DNA of 64,000 nucleotides from Holzapfeliella saturejae (GTDB lineage Bacteria > Bacillota > Bacilli > Lactobacillales > Lactobacillaceae): assembly GCF_037546065.1 (NCBI RefSeq), contig NZ_JAWMWG010000001.1:124001-188000 (forward strand), given 5' to 3'. Position numbers and translations under genes: made by a program. The notes under the pieces are model-generated. The model saw only the letters and a list, made by a program, of their open reading frames with translations. It ran no database searches and had not been told where the DNA came from. Positions 35,610 to 44,263 of the stretch are shown here, piece after piece (positions within the stretch are counted from its first letter, which is position 1; each line of letters opens with the position of its first letter).

Positions 35610-36281
35610 TTGACCCCAACTATCAAAATTGCTTACTTGTATGAAGATTTGATGAATACTTACGGTGACAGTGGTGATGTCAAAATCTTACGTTATTACT
35701 TAAACCAAAAAGGCTATGACGTTGTTGTTGATAACATTTCACTGGATACTCCAGAACTTGATACCACTCAATATGACTTCTTGTTCTTTGGTGGTGGCCA
35801 AGACTTTGAACAAACCGTTGTGGCTAAAGATATCCACCGTTTCTATGAACCTATCAAAGAGTGGGTTGAACAAGCTAACCCGATGCTTGGCGTTTGCGGT
35901 GGTTATCAATTTTTAGGTACGCACTATCAAATGGTTAATGGCAAAACCATCAAATGTCTAGGAATTCTCCCTTTTCATACGGTCTTTCGTCCTGAAGCCC
36001 GCATGATTGGGGATACAAAGTTTGAGACACCATTTGGTGAGGCGATTGCTTTTGAGAACCACTCAGGTTGTACTTATTTTGATGATGATTCACTCAATCC
36101 ACTCGGTAAAATGAGTGAAGGTTACGGTAATAATCCCGAAGATGGTAATGAAGGTCTTTTATATAAGAATACGATGGGGACTTATGCCCATGGTCCTATC
36201 CTGAAAAACTTAAATATTACAGAATTCTTTGTTGAAAAAATTATTGATCGATTTAATCAACGCACACAAAAAAACGTCTAA
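35610..36281 (+). CDS. gatD: Lipid II isoglutaminyl synthase glutaminase subunit GatD
   Basis: 223 residues, a CobB/CobQ-like class I amidotransferase. The N-terminus I-A-Y-L-Y-E-D-L-M-N-T-Y-G-D-S-G-D is typical of GatD. Nucleophile Cys96 sits in L-G-V-C-G-G-Y-Q (Cys94 in S. aureus GatD), with E-N-H-S-G and a late Y-A-H-G-P histidine. With the MurT ligase it amidates D-Glu of lipid II to D-isoglutamine. Start is TTG with AGGAGAGG upstream. murT is normally adjacent but is not here; a PdxK/ThiD gene takes its place. Confidence 0.88.
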   Translation: MTPTIKIAYLYEDLMNTYGDSGDVKILRYYLNQKGYDVVVDNISLDTPELDTTQYDFLFFGGGQDFEQTVVAKDIHRFYEPIKEWVEQANPMLGVCGGYQFLGTHYQMVNGKTIKCLGILPFHTVFRPEARMIGDTKFETPFGEAIAFENHSGCTYFDDDSLNPLGKMSEGYGNNPEDGNEGLLYKNTMGTYAHGPILKNLNITEFFVEKIIDRFNQRTQKNV

Positions 36282-36301
36282 CAAATTGTTAGACGTTTTT
36301 A
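36269..36301. terminator. Bidirectional terminator
   Basis: Stem AAAAACGTCTAACAA / TTGTTAGACGTTTTT between gatD and the convergent surface protein gene. Confidence 0.88.
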
Positions 36302-36316
36302 TTTTGCTTAAATTTA

Positions 36317-37714
36317 TTATTTTTCGATTGAATTTACATAAGTATCTTCAATCCATTGTTGATCTGTACCTAAACGGTAGTAAGTATGACCGTAGAATGT
36401 TTTCTTACCAAATACTCGCCATGCTGTACCTGGTTGAATCATTTGTTCAGTCATCTTACCTTCTGAATCACGCAAGAAGATTCCGTAAGGAACATTCCCA
36501 GCTGTTAAAGTACCTGAGACTGATTCCTCATGAGCTTCTGAGGCTTCGTGTAAGTATTGTTCTTGAATCCATTGGTTCTTATTATTGGCCATTCGAACAT
36601 ACTTAACACCATCAACAACTTTAATATCATCTGTCAGATCAGTTTTATCATTGTTATGTAAATATTCTGTAGATGGTTTCATTTTACCATCTTCAAATTT
36701 CCATTCTAACACGCCGATACCTTCAAAAACTTTAATCGCTTTTGTTGCTGCAATAGTTGGTTTTGCTGGAGTAGGTGTTGGGTTGTATGTTGGGTAGTAA
36801 CTGACATAACTATTTTTTGTATATACGTAAGATACTGTAATATCAGAACTTGCTATAATACCCGATGCCTCACCTTTCACCTTACTGAAAGTATATCCAG
36901 GAATATCAGCTTGTTCAGTTTTATACATCTGTCCTTTTTGTAACTTTTGAACAGTTGGTTCTTTTAACTTATTACCTTGATTATCAACATATTGAGTAGT
37001 TATTGTGAAACTCAAAATGTCTTCTGCTTCTCTTATTTCATCTTGATAACGCTTAATACTTTCTTTAATTTGTGCATTATCACTGTTTAATTTCTGTTCT
37101 ACTAGTGCTTGCGAGAGATTGTGTTTAGCTTCGGCTAACCTGACGATATCCTGCTGATCGCGTTGTTTTTTCATACTTTTAGCGATAACATCTTCATTTT
37201 CTGTTGGTTTAGTCAAATCTATGTTTATGTAGTTAACGCCCTCTTCTGCTGCAGATTTATTAGCAGAAGCTAGTTCTACAGCTGCTTTTGCTTCGTTGTA
37301 TTTCAACAAAGCAATATTGTATTCATCTTTTGCTGTTTGAGTATTATCGTTTGCTTCTTGTTTTTGACGTAAATTTTCTTGAACTTTTATCAATTCTTCA
37401 TTTTTACTGTCCAATTCTTTTTGTGCTTTTGCTAATTCAAGTTTAGCAGCTGCTTTTGTAGAAGCTATTTGTGCATTAATAAGATTTTGTTTATTTTGTT
37501 CAGACTTATCAGAATCATATTTTTTTTGGGCATTTTTAATTGCTGTTTGAGCAATTTGCATAGATTCTTGCGCTGACTCTAAAGCAGATTCATCATTAGC
37601 TTGTACTACTTGTGTGTTTCTAGTATTTTCTACAGATAATCCTGCCATTCCTAGTGCCACTGAACATGCCAGTACAGCCACAAGTTTAGTTGATTTTGAT
37701 TGATTTTTTTTCAT
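36317..37714 (-). CDS. Secreted coiled-coil/MucBP protein with paired C-terminal modules
   Basis: 465 residues. Signal peptide (about 1-40, cleavage after V-Q-A-N region), a long Lys/Gln/Ala coiled coil (about 40-230), then one MucBP domain (about 233-300: Y-V-D-N-Q-G-N-K-L, ending T-V-S-Y-V-Y). A Pro/Thr linker leads to two C-terminal modules. The first (about 325-395) ends K-Y-V-R-M-A-N and W-I-Q-E-Q-Y-L; the second (about 400-465) carries N-V-P-Y-G-I-F-L-R-D and ends Q-Q-W-I-E-D-T-Y-V. MucBP domains bind mucin; the end modules probably hold the protein at the wall. No LPXTG. First of three similar secreted proteins in a row. Confidence 0.82.
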   Translation of the reverse strand: MKKNQSKSTKLVAVLACSVALGMAGLSVENTRNTQVVQANDESALESAQESMQIAQTAIKNAQKKYDSDKSEQNKQNLINAQIASTKAAAKLELAKAQKELDSKNEELIKVQENLRQKQEANDNTQTAKDEYNIALLKYNEAKAAVELASANKSAAEEGVNYINIDLTKPTENEDVIAKSMKKQRDQQDIVRLAEAKHNLSQALVEQKLNSDNAQIKESIKRYQDEIREAEDILSFTITTQYVDNQGNKLKEPTVQKLQKGQMYKTEQADIPGYTFSKVKGEASGIIASSDITVSYVYTKNSYVSYYPTYNPTPTPAKPTIAATKAIKVFEGIGVLEWKFEDGKMKPSTEYLHNNDKTDLTDDIKVVDGVKYVRMANNKNQWIQEQYLHEASEAHEESVSGTLTAGNVPYGIFLRDSEGKMTEQMIQPGTAWRVFGKKTFYGHTYYRLGTDQQWIEDTYVNSIEK

Positions 37715-37913
37715 TTAAAATATCCCCTCTTTGGTTTTACTACAATTTACAAATACGACTTACTATAATTACTAATACTCTCCCCACTTTTGTTTTACTC
37801 TATCTCCCCCATAATTTATTAGAAAATGATAATATACTTCTTAAGCATTCCATAATATTTTTAAAAAATCAAGAGGCAAAGAACAAATGATGATAATATA
37901 ACTAATCAATTAT

Positions 37914-37946
37914 AAAAAGCTTATGACAAATTGTCATAAGCTTTTT
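37914..37946 (-). terminator. Terminator of the 188-residue surface protein
   Basis: Stem AAAAAGCTTATGACAA / TTGTCATAAGCTTTTT overlapping the gene end. The 167 bases beyond it, up to the next start at 37714, hold no other gene. Confidence 0.85.
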
Positions 37947-38511
37947 AGTTATATAATTTAACATAAGTATCTTCTAGCCATTGTTGATCTGTACCTAGTT
38001 TATAGTAGGTATGACCAAAGAAAGTTTTAGTCGCAAATACTCGCCAAGTAGTTCCTGGCTCAATAATCTGCTCAGTCATATTACCAAGGCTATCTCGTAA
38101 AAAGATTCCATAAGGAACATTTCCAGCTAACACTTTACCATGTGCAGGTGTTTCTGCAATATCGGCTGGATTTTGCAAGTACTGTGCTTGAACCCAGTAG
38201 TTTTGATAAGGATTGGCTAAATGTAAGTACTTAATCCCGTCAATCATTTGGTAATCACCATAATAAGGAATATAGTAATTATTTAACTGTACCTTATCAG
38301 AGGGTACCATACCTGCTGCGGTTAATTCCCAAATACGAGCCCCGTAACCATTAAAATAATGAATAGTTGATGATTGTAGCTGCGGTTCAATAGATGTCGT
38401 TGATTGCTGCTCATCATTTGCTTCTACTGCTGATGTAAATAACCCAGCAACACTTACCGCTAGTAAAGCGGATGCAATTAATCCTAAAAGTTTTCGATAA
38501 TTGTGATGCAT
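37945..38511 (-). CDS. Minimal secreted two-module wall-binding protein
   Basis: 188 residues: signal peptide (1-31, ending V-E-A-N-D) and then only the two modules that end the neighbouring proteins. The first (about 48-115) has H-Y-F-N-G-Y-G-A-R-I-W and Y-W-V-Q-A-Q-Y-L; the second (about 125-188) has N-V-P-Y-G-I-F-L-R-D and Q-Q-W-L-E-D-T-Y-V. No effector domain, repeats or LPXTG. It has the most consensus-like promoter seen in the window. It may coat the wall, compete for anchoring sites, or be a remnant of a longer protein; the intact signal, promoter and terminator argue against a remnant. Confidence 0.78.
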   Translation of the reverse strand: MHHNYRKLLGLIASALLAVSVAGLFTSAVEANDEQQSTTSIEPQLQSSTIHYFNGYGARIWELTAAGMVPSDKVQLNNYYIPYYGDYQMIDGIKYLHLANPYQNYWVQAQYLQNPADIAETPAHGKVLAGNVPYGIFLRDSLGNMTEQIIEPGTTWRVFATKTFFGHTYYKLGTDQQWLEDTYVKLYN

Positions 38512-38544
38512 AATTTAATCTCCTTAATTAATTATTACCCAACA

Positions 38545-38573
38545 ATTATCCTAGCCTTTTGAGTACCTGTCAA
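38545..38573 (-). promoter_or_regulatory. Strong promoter of the 188-residue protein
   Basis: On the minus strand: -35 TTGACA (38568-38573, full consensus), 17-base spacer, -10 GATAAT (38545-38550). Confidence 0.75.
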
Positions 38574-38583
38574 TAAGACAAAT

Positions 38584-38617
38584 AAAAAACGATAACCTAT
38601 CGAGTCTATCGTTTTTT
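38584..38617 (-). terminator. Terminator of the 780-residue adhesin
   Basis: AAAAAACGATA pairs with TATCGTTTTTT across a loop of about 12 bases, just after the gene end. Confidence 0.75.
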
Positions 38618-38619
38618 AA

Positions 38620-40962
38620 TTAGTTCATTGATTGAATATAAGTATCTTCTAACCATTGTTGGTCATTACCTAAACGGTAGTAAGTGTGACCATGGAATGT
38701 TTTCTTAGCAAATACTTGCCATGAAGTACCTGGTTCAATAATTTGTTCTGTCATGTTTCCTGAACCATCACGTAAGTAAATACCATAAGGTACATTGCCA
38801 GCTACAGCCGTATTATTCATTGGAATTTCTGGTAATTGTGTTGGATCTTGTAAGTATTGAGATTGAATCCAAGTATTTTGGTTAGCAATATGCAAATACT
38901 TAATTCCGTCAATAATTTGGTAGTCACCGTAATAAGGTACATAGCTATTGGCAGCTTGATATTGTGTCGTTGGTTCTAGTCCATTAGCTGTTAATTGCCA
39001 TAAAAGCACACCGTATCCTTTAACGTAATTGACTAATCCTGATTGAAAACTAGGAGTTGACCCTTCTAGTTTTTTCAACGCATCAACATCTGCTTGGGTT
39101 AGTTTTTTAGCCTTTGTGACAGCAGAACCATTAACACCATCTAAAGCAGCACTAACAGTAATAACATCATCAACTTCAGGTGTATAGTTAGGATCCAATT
39201 TTAATGATAAAGGTTGATTTAATTTTGAGGTTTGATCTAATTTATCTTGTTGTGAATTGGATGTGTCTGAATTATGTTTTTGTACACTAACTGTTACATT
39301 CGCTTTATCTTGGTCATCAGTATTTTCAGTATTTAAAACAAATCCCGTTGAAATCGTATCTCCTGAACGAGATAACGTTAAATCATTGTTTATGGATAAT
39401 GTTGGTTTGTAAAAACTTCTAACATCATCTCTCGTTACTGTGTAAGTTTGTGATGATCTTTCTAATCCAAAATCAGAAACAACTGTGATTTGATCATTAA
39501 CTTTTGGAGTATATCCGTCTCCTAAACTTAAACGATTGTTACCTTGATTTGCTGATACAGTTTGACTAGAATGAGCATTTCCATTAATCATTACACTAAC
39601 GGATGTAGTATCTTTTGGGGAAACATTTTGAGCATCAAGATCGAAATTAATATTAAAACTATTGCCTTCTTTGCTCAAAGATAAATTATCAGAAGAAACA
39701 GTTACACTCTTTGGTTTGGGTGTAATAGTCAAATCTGTAACTGTTTCATCATAATTATTAGGATCTGTGATAGTTTCTTGTGAATCAGAACCCTTTTTCA
39801 TACTCCACGCATAACTATTATTTTTAAATCCGGTTAAATCAGTTGCTGGTGAAGTAGTATATGACCCAGGATGGTTTGTTGTAACTTTAAAACTAGAATT
39901 ATCCCCTGATAAAGAAAGATTGCTACTTGTAATGCCAGTAACTAAACTGATATCTGCATTTCTATTACCATTAACATTAAGAGAACTTCCATTATTAATT
40001 GCTATCTTATTACTACCCACGCTTAATAATGGAGTTGAGATTCCGCTCTCAGGTGCATTAATGTTAAGAGAAGCGCTATTCATTGAAATTGGGTAAGAAG
40101 TAGTGACGACAGTTTGAGGATTAATAGTTAAGTTTGAACCCGAATTCAACAAAATTCCACCATTATTAATATCAGCTGATATACCGATAATAGGTTGATT
40201 AGTGTTTCCTGCATTAGGAATCAAACTAACTTTTGCGTTTTCATCTAAAGTTATCTTACCACTACTTAAATTGAATAATACACCATTTCCAGTACCTGTA
40301 TACTGACTTCCTTCAAGAAACTCAATATTTTTAGCTTCTATATTCTCTTGTCTATCAATAATTCCTTCCTTGTATTGTTTACCTGAAGCAACCTGAACGT
40401 TATTTTTAATATAAACAGTGCTTGATGTGGAATAAGTTAACTGAGGGCCTTGATACGTAATATTATCAAAAGTTATTCCACCATCAGTTGATCGATTATT
40501 AACGGGACCAAAGTAATTTTCTCCTTGCATTTTTATATTACTTATTACAATCTGACTTTGAGTATTATCTTCTGAACTGGAAAAATTGTAATTGAAAGAA
40601 AGTTTTCCAAAGTCTATTTGTGGATTTTCTGTAACTTGGTCAGCTTTTTTAATGAGTAATGGTTTTGTTCTTTGTATTGTTGGAGTGTCTGCCGTGTTTC
40701 CTGGCTGATTTCCTAACGATGACATATCAATATCATTCTCAATATTAATCTGAGTTACACTTGTATCATTTAAGGCATCATATAATTGTTGTGCCGTACT
40801 AATATTTTTTACGCTATCATCTGTTTGTTGTTCCTCAGCTAAAACAGTTTGTCCTGTATTAACCCCTGTATGTGTTAAAAAACCAGTCGCTAAAGCCACA
40901 CTACATAGTGCTACTGAAGCAACCCCCGCTAGTTTTTTATAATTTTTTGTTTGTTTATTCAT
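38620..40962 (-). CDS. Secreted adhesin with pectate-lyase-like domain, Ig-like repeats and paired C-terminal modules
   Basis: 780 residues from the ATG at 40962, preceded by GGGAG at 8 bases; an upstream in-frame ATG at 41016 would place polar residues before the signal peptide. Signal (about 1-45), pectate-lyase-like adhesive domain (about 54-390; motifs N-Y-F-G-P-V and Y-Q-G-P-Q-L shared with both giants), and two Ig-like beta repeats (about 415-620; both with D-x-L-x-L-S-x-x-G and Y-T-P-x-V-x-D). Two C-terminal modules follow (about 645-780; V-N-Y-V-K-G-Y-G-V, then N-V-P-Y-G-I-Y-L-R-D). No LPXTG. A shorter relative of the giants, using Ig-like spacers instead of a helical stalk. Confidence 0.83.
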   Translation of the reverse strand: MNKQTKNYKKLAGVASVALCSVALATGFLTHTGVNTGQTVLAEEQQTDDSVKNISTAQQLYDALNDTSVTQINIENDIDMSSLGNQPGNTADTPTIQRTKPLLIKKADQVTENPQIDFGKLSFNYNFSSSEDNTQSQIVISNIKMQGENYFGPVNNRSTDGGITFDNITYQGPQLTYSTSSTVYIKNNVQVASGKQYKEGIIDRQENIEAKNIEFLEGSQYTGTGNGVLFNLSSGKITLDENAKVSLIPNAGNTNQPIIGISADINNGGILLNSGSNLTINPQTVVTTSYPISMNSASLNINAPESGISTPLLSVGSNKIAINNGSSLNVNGNRNADISLVTGITSSNLSLSGDNSSFKVTTNHPGSYTTSPATDLTGFKNNSYAWSMKKGSDSQETITDPNNYDETVTDLTITPKPKSVTVSSDNLSLSKEGNSFNINFDLDAQNVSPKDTTSVSVMINGNAHSSQTVSANQGNNRLSLGDGYTPKVNDQITVVSDFGLERSSQTYTVTRDDVRSFYKPTLSINNDLTLSRSGDTISTGFVLNTENTDDQDKANVTVSVQKHNSDTSNSQQDKLDQTSKLNQPLSLKLDPNYTPEVDDVITVSAALDGVNGSAVTKAKKLTQADVDALKKLEGSTPSFQSGLVNYVKGYGVLLWQLTANGLEPTTQYQAANSYVPYYGDYQIIDGIKYLHIANQNTWIQSQYLQDPTQLPEIPMNNTAVAGNVPYGIYLRDGSGNMTEQIIEPGTSWQVFAKKTFHGHTYYRLGNDQQWLEDTYIQSMN

Positions 40963-40998
40963 CTGCGTTACTCCCATAAAATTAACTATTTTAACTTG

Positions 40999-41027
40999 AT
41001 TATTATTTTTTTTCATCTATAAGTCAA
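40999..41027 (-). promoter_or_regulatory. Promoter of the 780-residue adhesin
   Basis: On the minus strand: -35 TTGACT (41022-41027), 17-base spacer, -10 AATAAT (40999-41004). Confidence 0.5.
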
Positions 41028-41038
41028 TTATTAATAAC

Positions 41039-41072
41039 TAAAAAAGACACCTTTCATCTGAAAGGTGTCTTT
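41039..41072 (-). terminator. Terminator of clpL
   Basis: Stem AAAGACACCTTTCA / TGAAAGGTGTCTTT followed by TTTAGTT on the minus strand. Confidence 0.85.
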
Positions 41073-41079
41073 AATTATT

Positions 41080-43197
41080 TTATTCGTGATTTTCGTTTGA
41101 CTCTTCTTTTGTTTCAGGTTTTGATTCTTCTGCTTTAGCTTTTTCTTTTTCTTGCTTTGGCAATTCCGCAATTTTTTCATCATTCATCATCAAGAAGTTA
41201 TCTTTAACTGTAAAGTTAATTTCTTTCAACTTAGAGTCAGCCAAAATAGCTTTGGCAGCGGGTGTTTGTAAATCTTGTTCAACAACACGACGCAATGGAC
41301 GAGCACCGAATTTTTCATCATAACCTTTTTCAACCAAATAGTGTTTAGCTTCATCTGAAACCGTCATTTTAACGTGGCGTTTTTCAAGACTATTAGCCAT
41401 GTGGTCTAAGTAAAGATCCACAATTTTAATTAAGTCTTTTTGTTTCAATGAGTTAAATGGCACAATGGCATCCAAACGGTTCAAGAATTCAGGACGGAAG
41501 TAGACTTCTAGAGCCTTCATCAAGTCACCTTTATCTTTAATCAAGTTATCTGAGTAACCTGCATTAGAGGTCATAATCAAGATGGTATCTTTGAAGGATA
41601 CGGTACGTCTTTGAGCATCTGTTAGGCGACCATCATCCATAATTTGTAACAAAGCGTTGAAGATATCTGGATTTGCTTTTTCAATTTCATCCATCAAAAT
41701 CAAGCTATAAGGTTGGTGACGAACTTGTTCAGTCAATTGACCGCCTTCTTGGTAACCAATGTAACCAGGAGCAGAACCGATTAATTTGTTAACAGATGTT
41801 TTATCTTGATATTCACTCATATCTAAACGAATAAAGTGGTCATCTGAACCAAACATGCTTTTAGCCAATTGTTTAGCTAATTCAGTTTTACCAACACCAG
41901 TAGGACCAGCGAATAAGAATGAACCAGTAGGACGGTTTTCATCTTTAAAGACTTTCTTACGAGCAATCGCATCGGTAATCGTATCGATAGCTTCATCTTG
42001 GTCAATCACAACATCTTTTAAGTGTTTAACCAAATCTTCGGATTTTTGACTTTCATCTGCATGAATTTCGCTCATTGAAATTTTTGTCTTTTGTTCAATT
42101 AGTTGATACATATCTTTTGCGGTAACACTTGGCAATTCGGTATCATCAACATTTTGCAATTGTTTGTGAGCTTTTTCGACTTCGCCTTTTATTTCTTGTG
42201 CTTTCTTAAAGTCTTCTGCTTGAACAGCCGCATCTTTTTCATGCTCTAGTTTTGCAATATGTTCACGTAATTGTGTTTCATCTTTTGGTGCTTGGTATAA
42301 GCCCTTTTTAGCACCTGCTTCATCAAGTAAGTCAATCGCTTTATCTGGTAAGTAACGTCCTTGAATGTAACGTTTTGATAATGTAACTGCTAATTTGATT
42401 GCTTCTTCATCATATTTAACATGGTGATAACTTTCATACTTAGGAGCTAAGCCTTCAAGAATTTGGATAGCTTCTTCAACTGAAGGTTCACCAACTTTAA
42501 CTTCTTGCAAACGACGAGCTAATGCAGGATCTTTTTCAATGCGTTGGAATTCACTGATTGTTGTGGCACCGATTAAACTCAAATCGCCACGAGCAAGTGC
42601 AGGTTTCAAAATATTAGCTGCATCACCATTATTATTTTCACTATCAACACTACCAGCACCGACAATATTATGAATTTCATCGATGAATAGGATAATGTTT
42701 GGATTCTTTGAAGCTTCATCAATAATTTTTTGTAATTTTTCTTCAAAGGCACCACGTAGAGAAGATCCTGCAACCAATTCATTGATATTCAATTCAATAA
42801 TGTGGGCATCTTTTAGACGTTCTGGTACATTACCTTCTGCAATACGTTGAGCTAATCCTTCAACAATCGCTGTTTTACCAACACCTGCAGGTCCAACTAA
42901 AACGGGATTATTCTTATTACGACGACTCAAAATTTCAATTACATTTTCAACTTCTGAGTCACGTCCAATAACTGGATCATATTTATTTTCTTTTGCTTGT
43001 TTAACTAAATCAGTTCCGATTGATTGTTCTTGTTGTTGTGGGTTTTGAACTTGTGTTTGTTGTTTCAAACCATCTTGATTGGAGTGAATGGGGATATCTC
43101 GACGGGTAGAGAAAGTGCCTGAGTTTGAGAAGAAATCTCTATTCAAAGAATCAAATAATGCATCAAAATCACTAAAACCATTACTGTAGTTAGCCAT
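41080..43197 (-). CDS. clpL: Clp ATPase, ClpL type
   Basis: 705 residues from the ATG at 43197 with AAGGAG upstream. Two AAA+ domains: Walker A motifs G-P-A-G-V-G-K-T and G-P-T-G-V-G-K-T, with I-L-F-I-D-E-I-H and I-L-M-D-E-I-E Walker B motifs. A UVR-like middle segment (D-F-K-K-A-Q-E-I) lies between them. The short N-terminus is Asn/Phe/Gly-rich with no zinc finger, which favours ClpL over ClpE. A Lys/Glu-rich tail ends the protein. ClpL is a heat- and acid-stress disaggregase of lactic acid bacteria. A CIRCE element precedes it. Confidence 0.85.
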   Translation of the reverse strand: MANYSNGFSDFDALFDSLNRDFFSNSGTFSTRRDIPIHSNQDGLKQQTQVQNPQQQEQSIGTDLVKQAKENKYDPVIGRDSEVENVIEILSRRNKNNPVLVGPAGVGKTAIVEGLAQRIAEGNVPERLKDAHIIELNINELVAGSSLRGAFEEKLQKIIDEASKNPNIILFIDEIHNIVGAGSVDSENNNGDAANILKPALARGDLSLIGATTISEFQRIEKDPALARRLQEVKVGEPSVEEAIQILEGLAPKYESYHHVKYDEEAIKLAVTLSKRYIQGRYLPDKAIDLLDEAGAKKGLYQAPKDETQLREHIAKLEHEKDAAVQAEDFKKAQEIKGEVEKAHKQLQNVDDTELPSVTAKDMYQLIEQKTKISMSEIHADESQKSEDLVKHLKDVVIDQDEAIDTITDAIARKKVFKDENRPTGSFLFAGPTGVGKTELAKQLAKSMFGSDDHFIRLDMSEYQDKTSVNKLIGSAPGYIGYQEGGQLTEQVRHQPYSLILMDEIEKANPDIFNALLQIMDDGRLTDAQRRTVSFKDTILIMTSNAGYSDNLIKDKGDLMKALEVYFRPEFLNRLDAIVPFNSLKQKDLIKIVDLYLDHMANSLEKRHVKMTVSDEAKHYLVEKGYDEKFGARPLRRVVEQDLQTPAAKAILADSKLKEINFTVKDNFLMMNDEKIAELPKQEKEKAKAEESKPETKEESNENHE

Positions 43198-43231
43198 ATC
43201 TAACACTCCTTATAAACTATGTAACAAGTTT

Positions 43232-43258
43232 TTAGCACTTGGTTGTTTCGAGTGCTAA
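43232..43258. promoter_or_regulatory. CIRCE element (HrcA operator)
   Basis: TTAGCACTT, 9 bases, GAGTGCTAA. This matches the CIRCE consensus (TTAGCACTC-N9-GAGTGCTAA) except for one base. It sits just downstream of the clpL -10 box and before its ribosome binding site, as HrcA operators do. Confidence 0.9.
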
Positions 43259-43274
43259 TCTTTTGTTCGACTTT

Positions 43275-43303
43275 ATAATACAACGGTTATGTAAAAGATA
43301 CAA
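43275..43303 (-). promoter_or_regulatory. clpL promoter
   Basis: On the minus strand: -35 TTGTAT (43298-43303), 17-base spacer, -10 TATTAT (43275-43280). CIRCE begins about 17 bases downstream. Confidence 0.65.
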
Positions 43304-43347
43304 CTAGAAAAACTCAAAATTCGAAACTTTTTTATTTAGCTATTGGA

Positions 43348-43378
43348 AACCCCATCTTAACTGTATTAAGATGGGGTT
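43348..43378. other. 13-bp perfect hairpin without T-tract
   Basis: AACCCCATCTTAA, loop CTGTA, TTAAGATGGGGTT. It lies in the divergent gap between clpL and the fructosamine kinase gene, 25 bases before the kinase ATG. Neither side has a T-run, so it is not a standard terminator. It may be a 5'-UTR stem or an operator. Confidence 0.6.
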
Positions 43379-43402
43379 ACTACTTAATTTTGAGGTGAAA
43401 TA

Positions 43403-44263
43403 ATGTCACAATCTATCCATAATATCGTTAAAAATTTAAACTTGCCTGAGCCAGTTGAAAAGTACTCAGCTGTGACAGGTGGCGATATCAACCAAGCTTT
43501 TCACGTTTATACACACAGCTATTCCTTCTTCTTACTTGTTCAACAAGATGCTACACGTCAGTTTTTTAGTCATGAAGTTGCTGGATTAAAGGCTTTAGGT
43601 AAATTTGCTAAAACCCCTCAAGTGCTAGATTTCGGTGATAATAGCCAAGATGCTTATTTACTACTTGAATATATTGATCACTTACCACACGGTAACCAAT
43701 ATGAGTTAGGGCAAGCTCTAGCTAAAGTGCATCAATCAACTAGTCCTAATCAACAGTTTGGATTCGACAGTAACTTTGAATTAGGCAATTTTACCGGTGA
43801 CAATCAATGGCAAGATAATTGGTATGATTTTTTCGTTAATCAACGATTTGAACCGCTACGAAAACTCATTATTCACAATCATAATGGGTCCGTTGAACTC
43901 GAACATCTCTATCAAAACATGCTACAACAATTTCAACATGACTTAGCTAATCATCAAAGCATCCCCAGCCTATTGCATGGTGACCTTTGGGGAGGCAACA
44001 TTATGTTTGACCTAGACCAGCACCCTGTTTTCATCGACCCTGCTGTCTACTACGGTGACCGTGAATTTGATATCGCCATTACACAAGTCTTTGGCGGTTT
44101 TGACCAGAATTTTATTCAAGGTTATCAAGACACTTACCCGCTTGATGACGGTTATCAAGATAGACTAGTTTATTACAAACTCTACTATATGATGTTTCAT
44201 TTAAGTGAGTTTGGATCTATCTACCAGCCAAGTGTATATCGCTTACTCCAACAATTTATTTAA
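43403..44263 (+). CDS. Fructosamine/ketosamine kinase family protein
   Basis: 286 residues with the fructosamine-3-kinase pattern: T-G-G-D-I-N-Q-A-F at the start, L-L-E-Y-I for the hinge, catalytic H-G-D-L-W-G-G-N and D-P-A-V-Y-Y-G-D-R-E. These kinases repair glycated amines by phosphorylating the sugar. Weak GAGG ribosome binding site. Its 3' end overlaps the convergent DUF1722 gene by 8 bases with no terminator between them. Confidence 0.88.
   Translation: MSQSIHNIVKNLNLPEPVEKYSAVTGGDINQAFHVYTHSYSFFLLVQQDATRQFFSHEVAGLKALGKFAKTPQVLDFGDNSQDAYLLLEYIDHLPHGNQYELGQALAKVHQSTSPNQQFGFDSNFELGNFTGDNQWQDNWYDFFVNQRFEPLRKLIIHNHNGSVELEHLYQNMLQQFQHDLANHQSIPSLLHGDLWGGNIMFDLDQHPVFIDPAVYYGDREFDIAITQVFGGFDQNFIQGYQDTYPLDDGYQDRLVYYKLYYMMFHLSEFGSIYQPSVYRLLQQFI

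Noticed and set aside
37690..37890. Plus-strand 66-residue frame in the gap upstream of the MucBP protein gene
   Set aside because: Low-complexity translation with no ribosome binding site; it overlaps the start of the surface protein gene.
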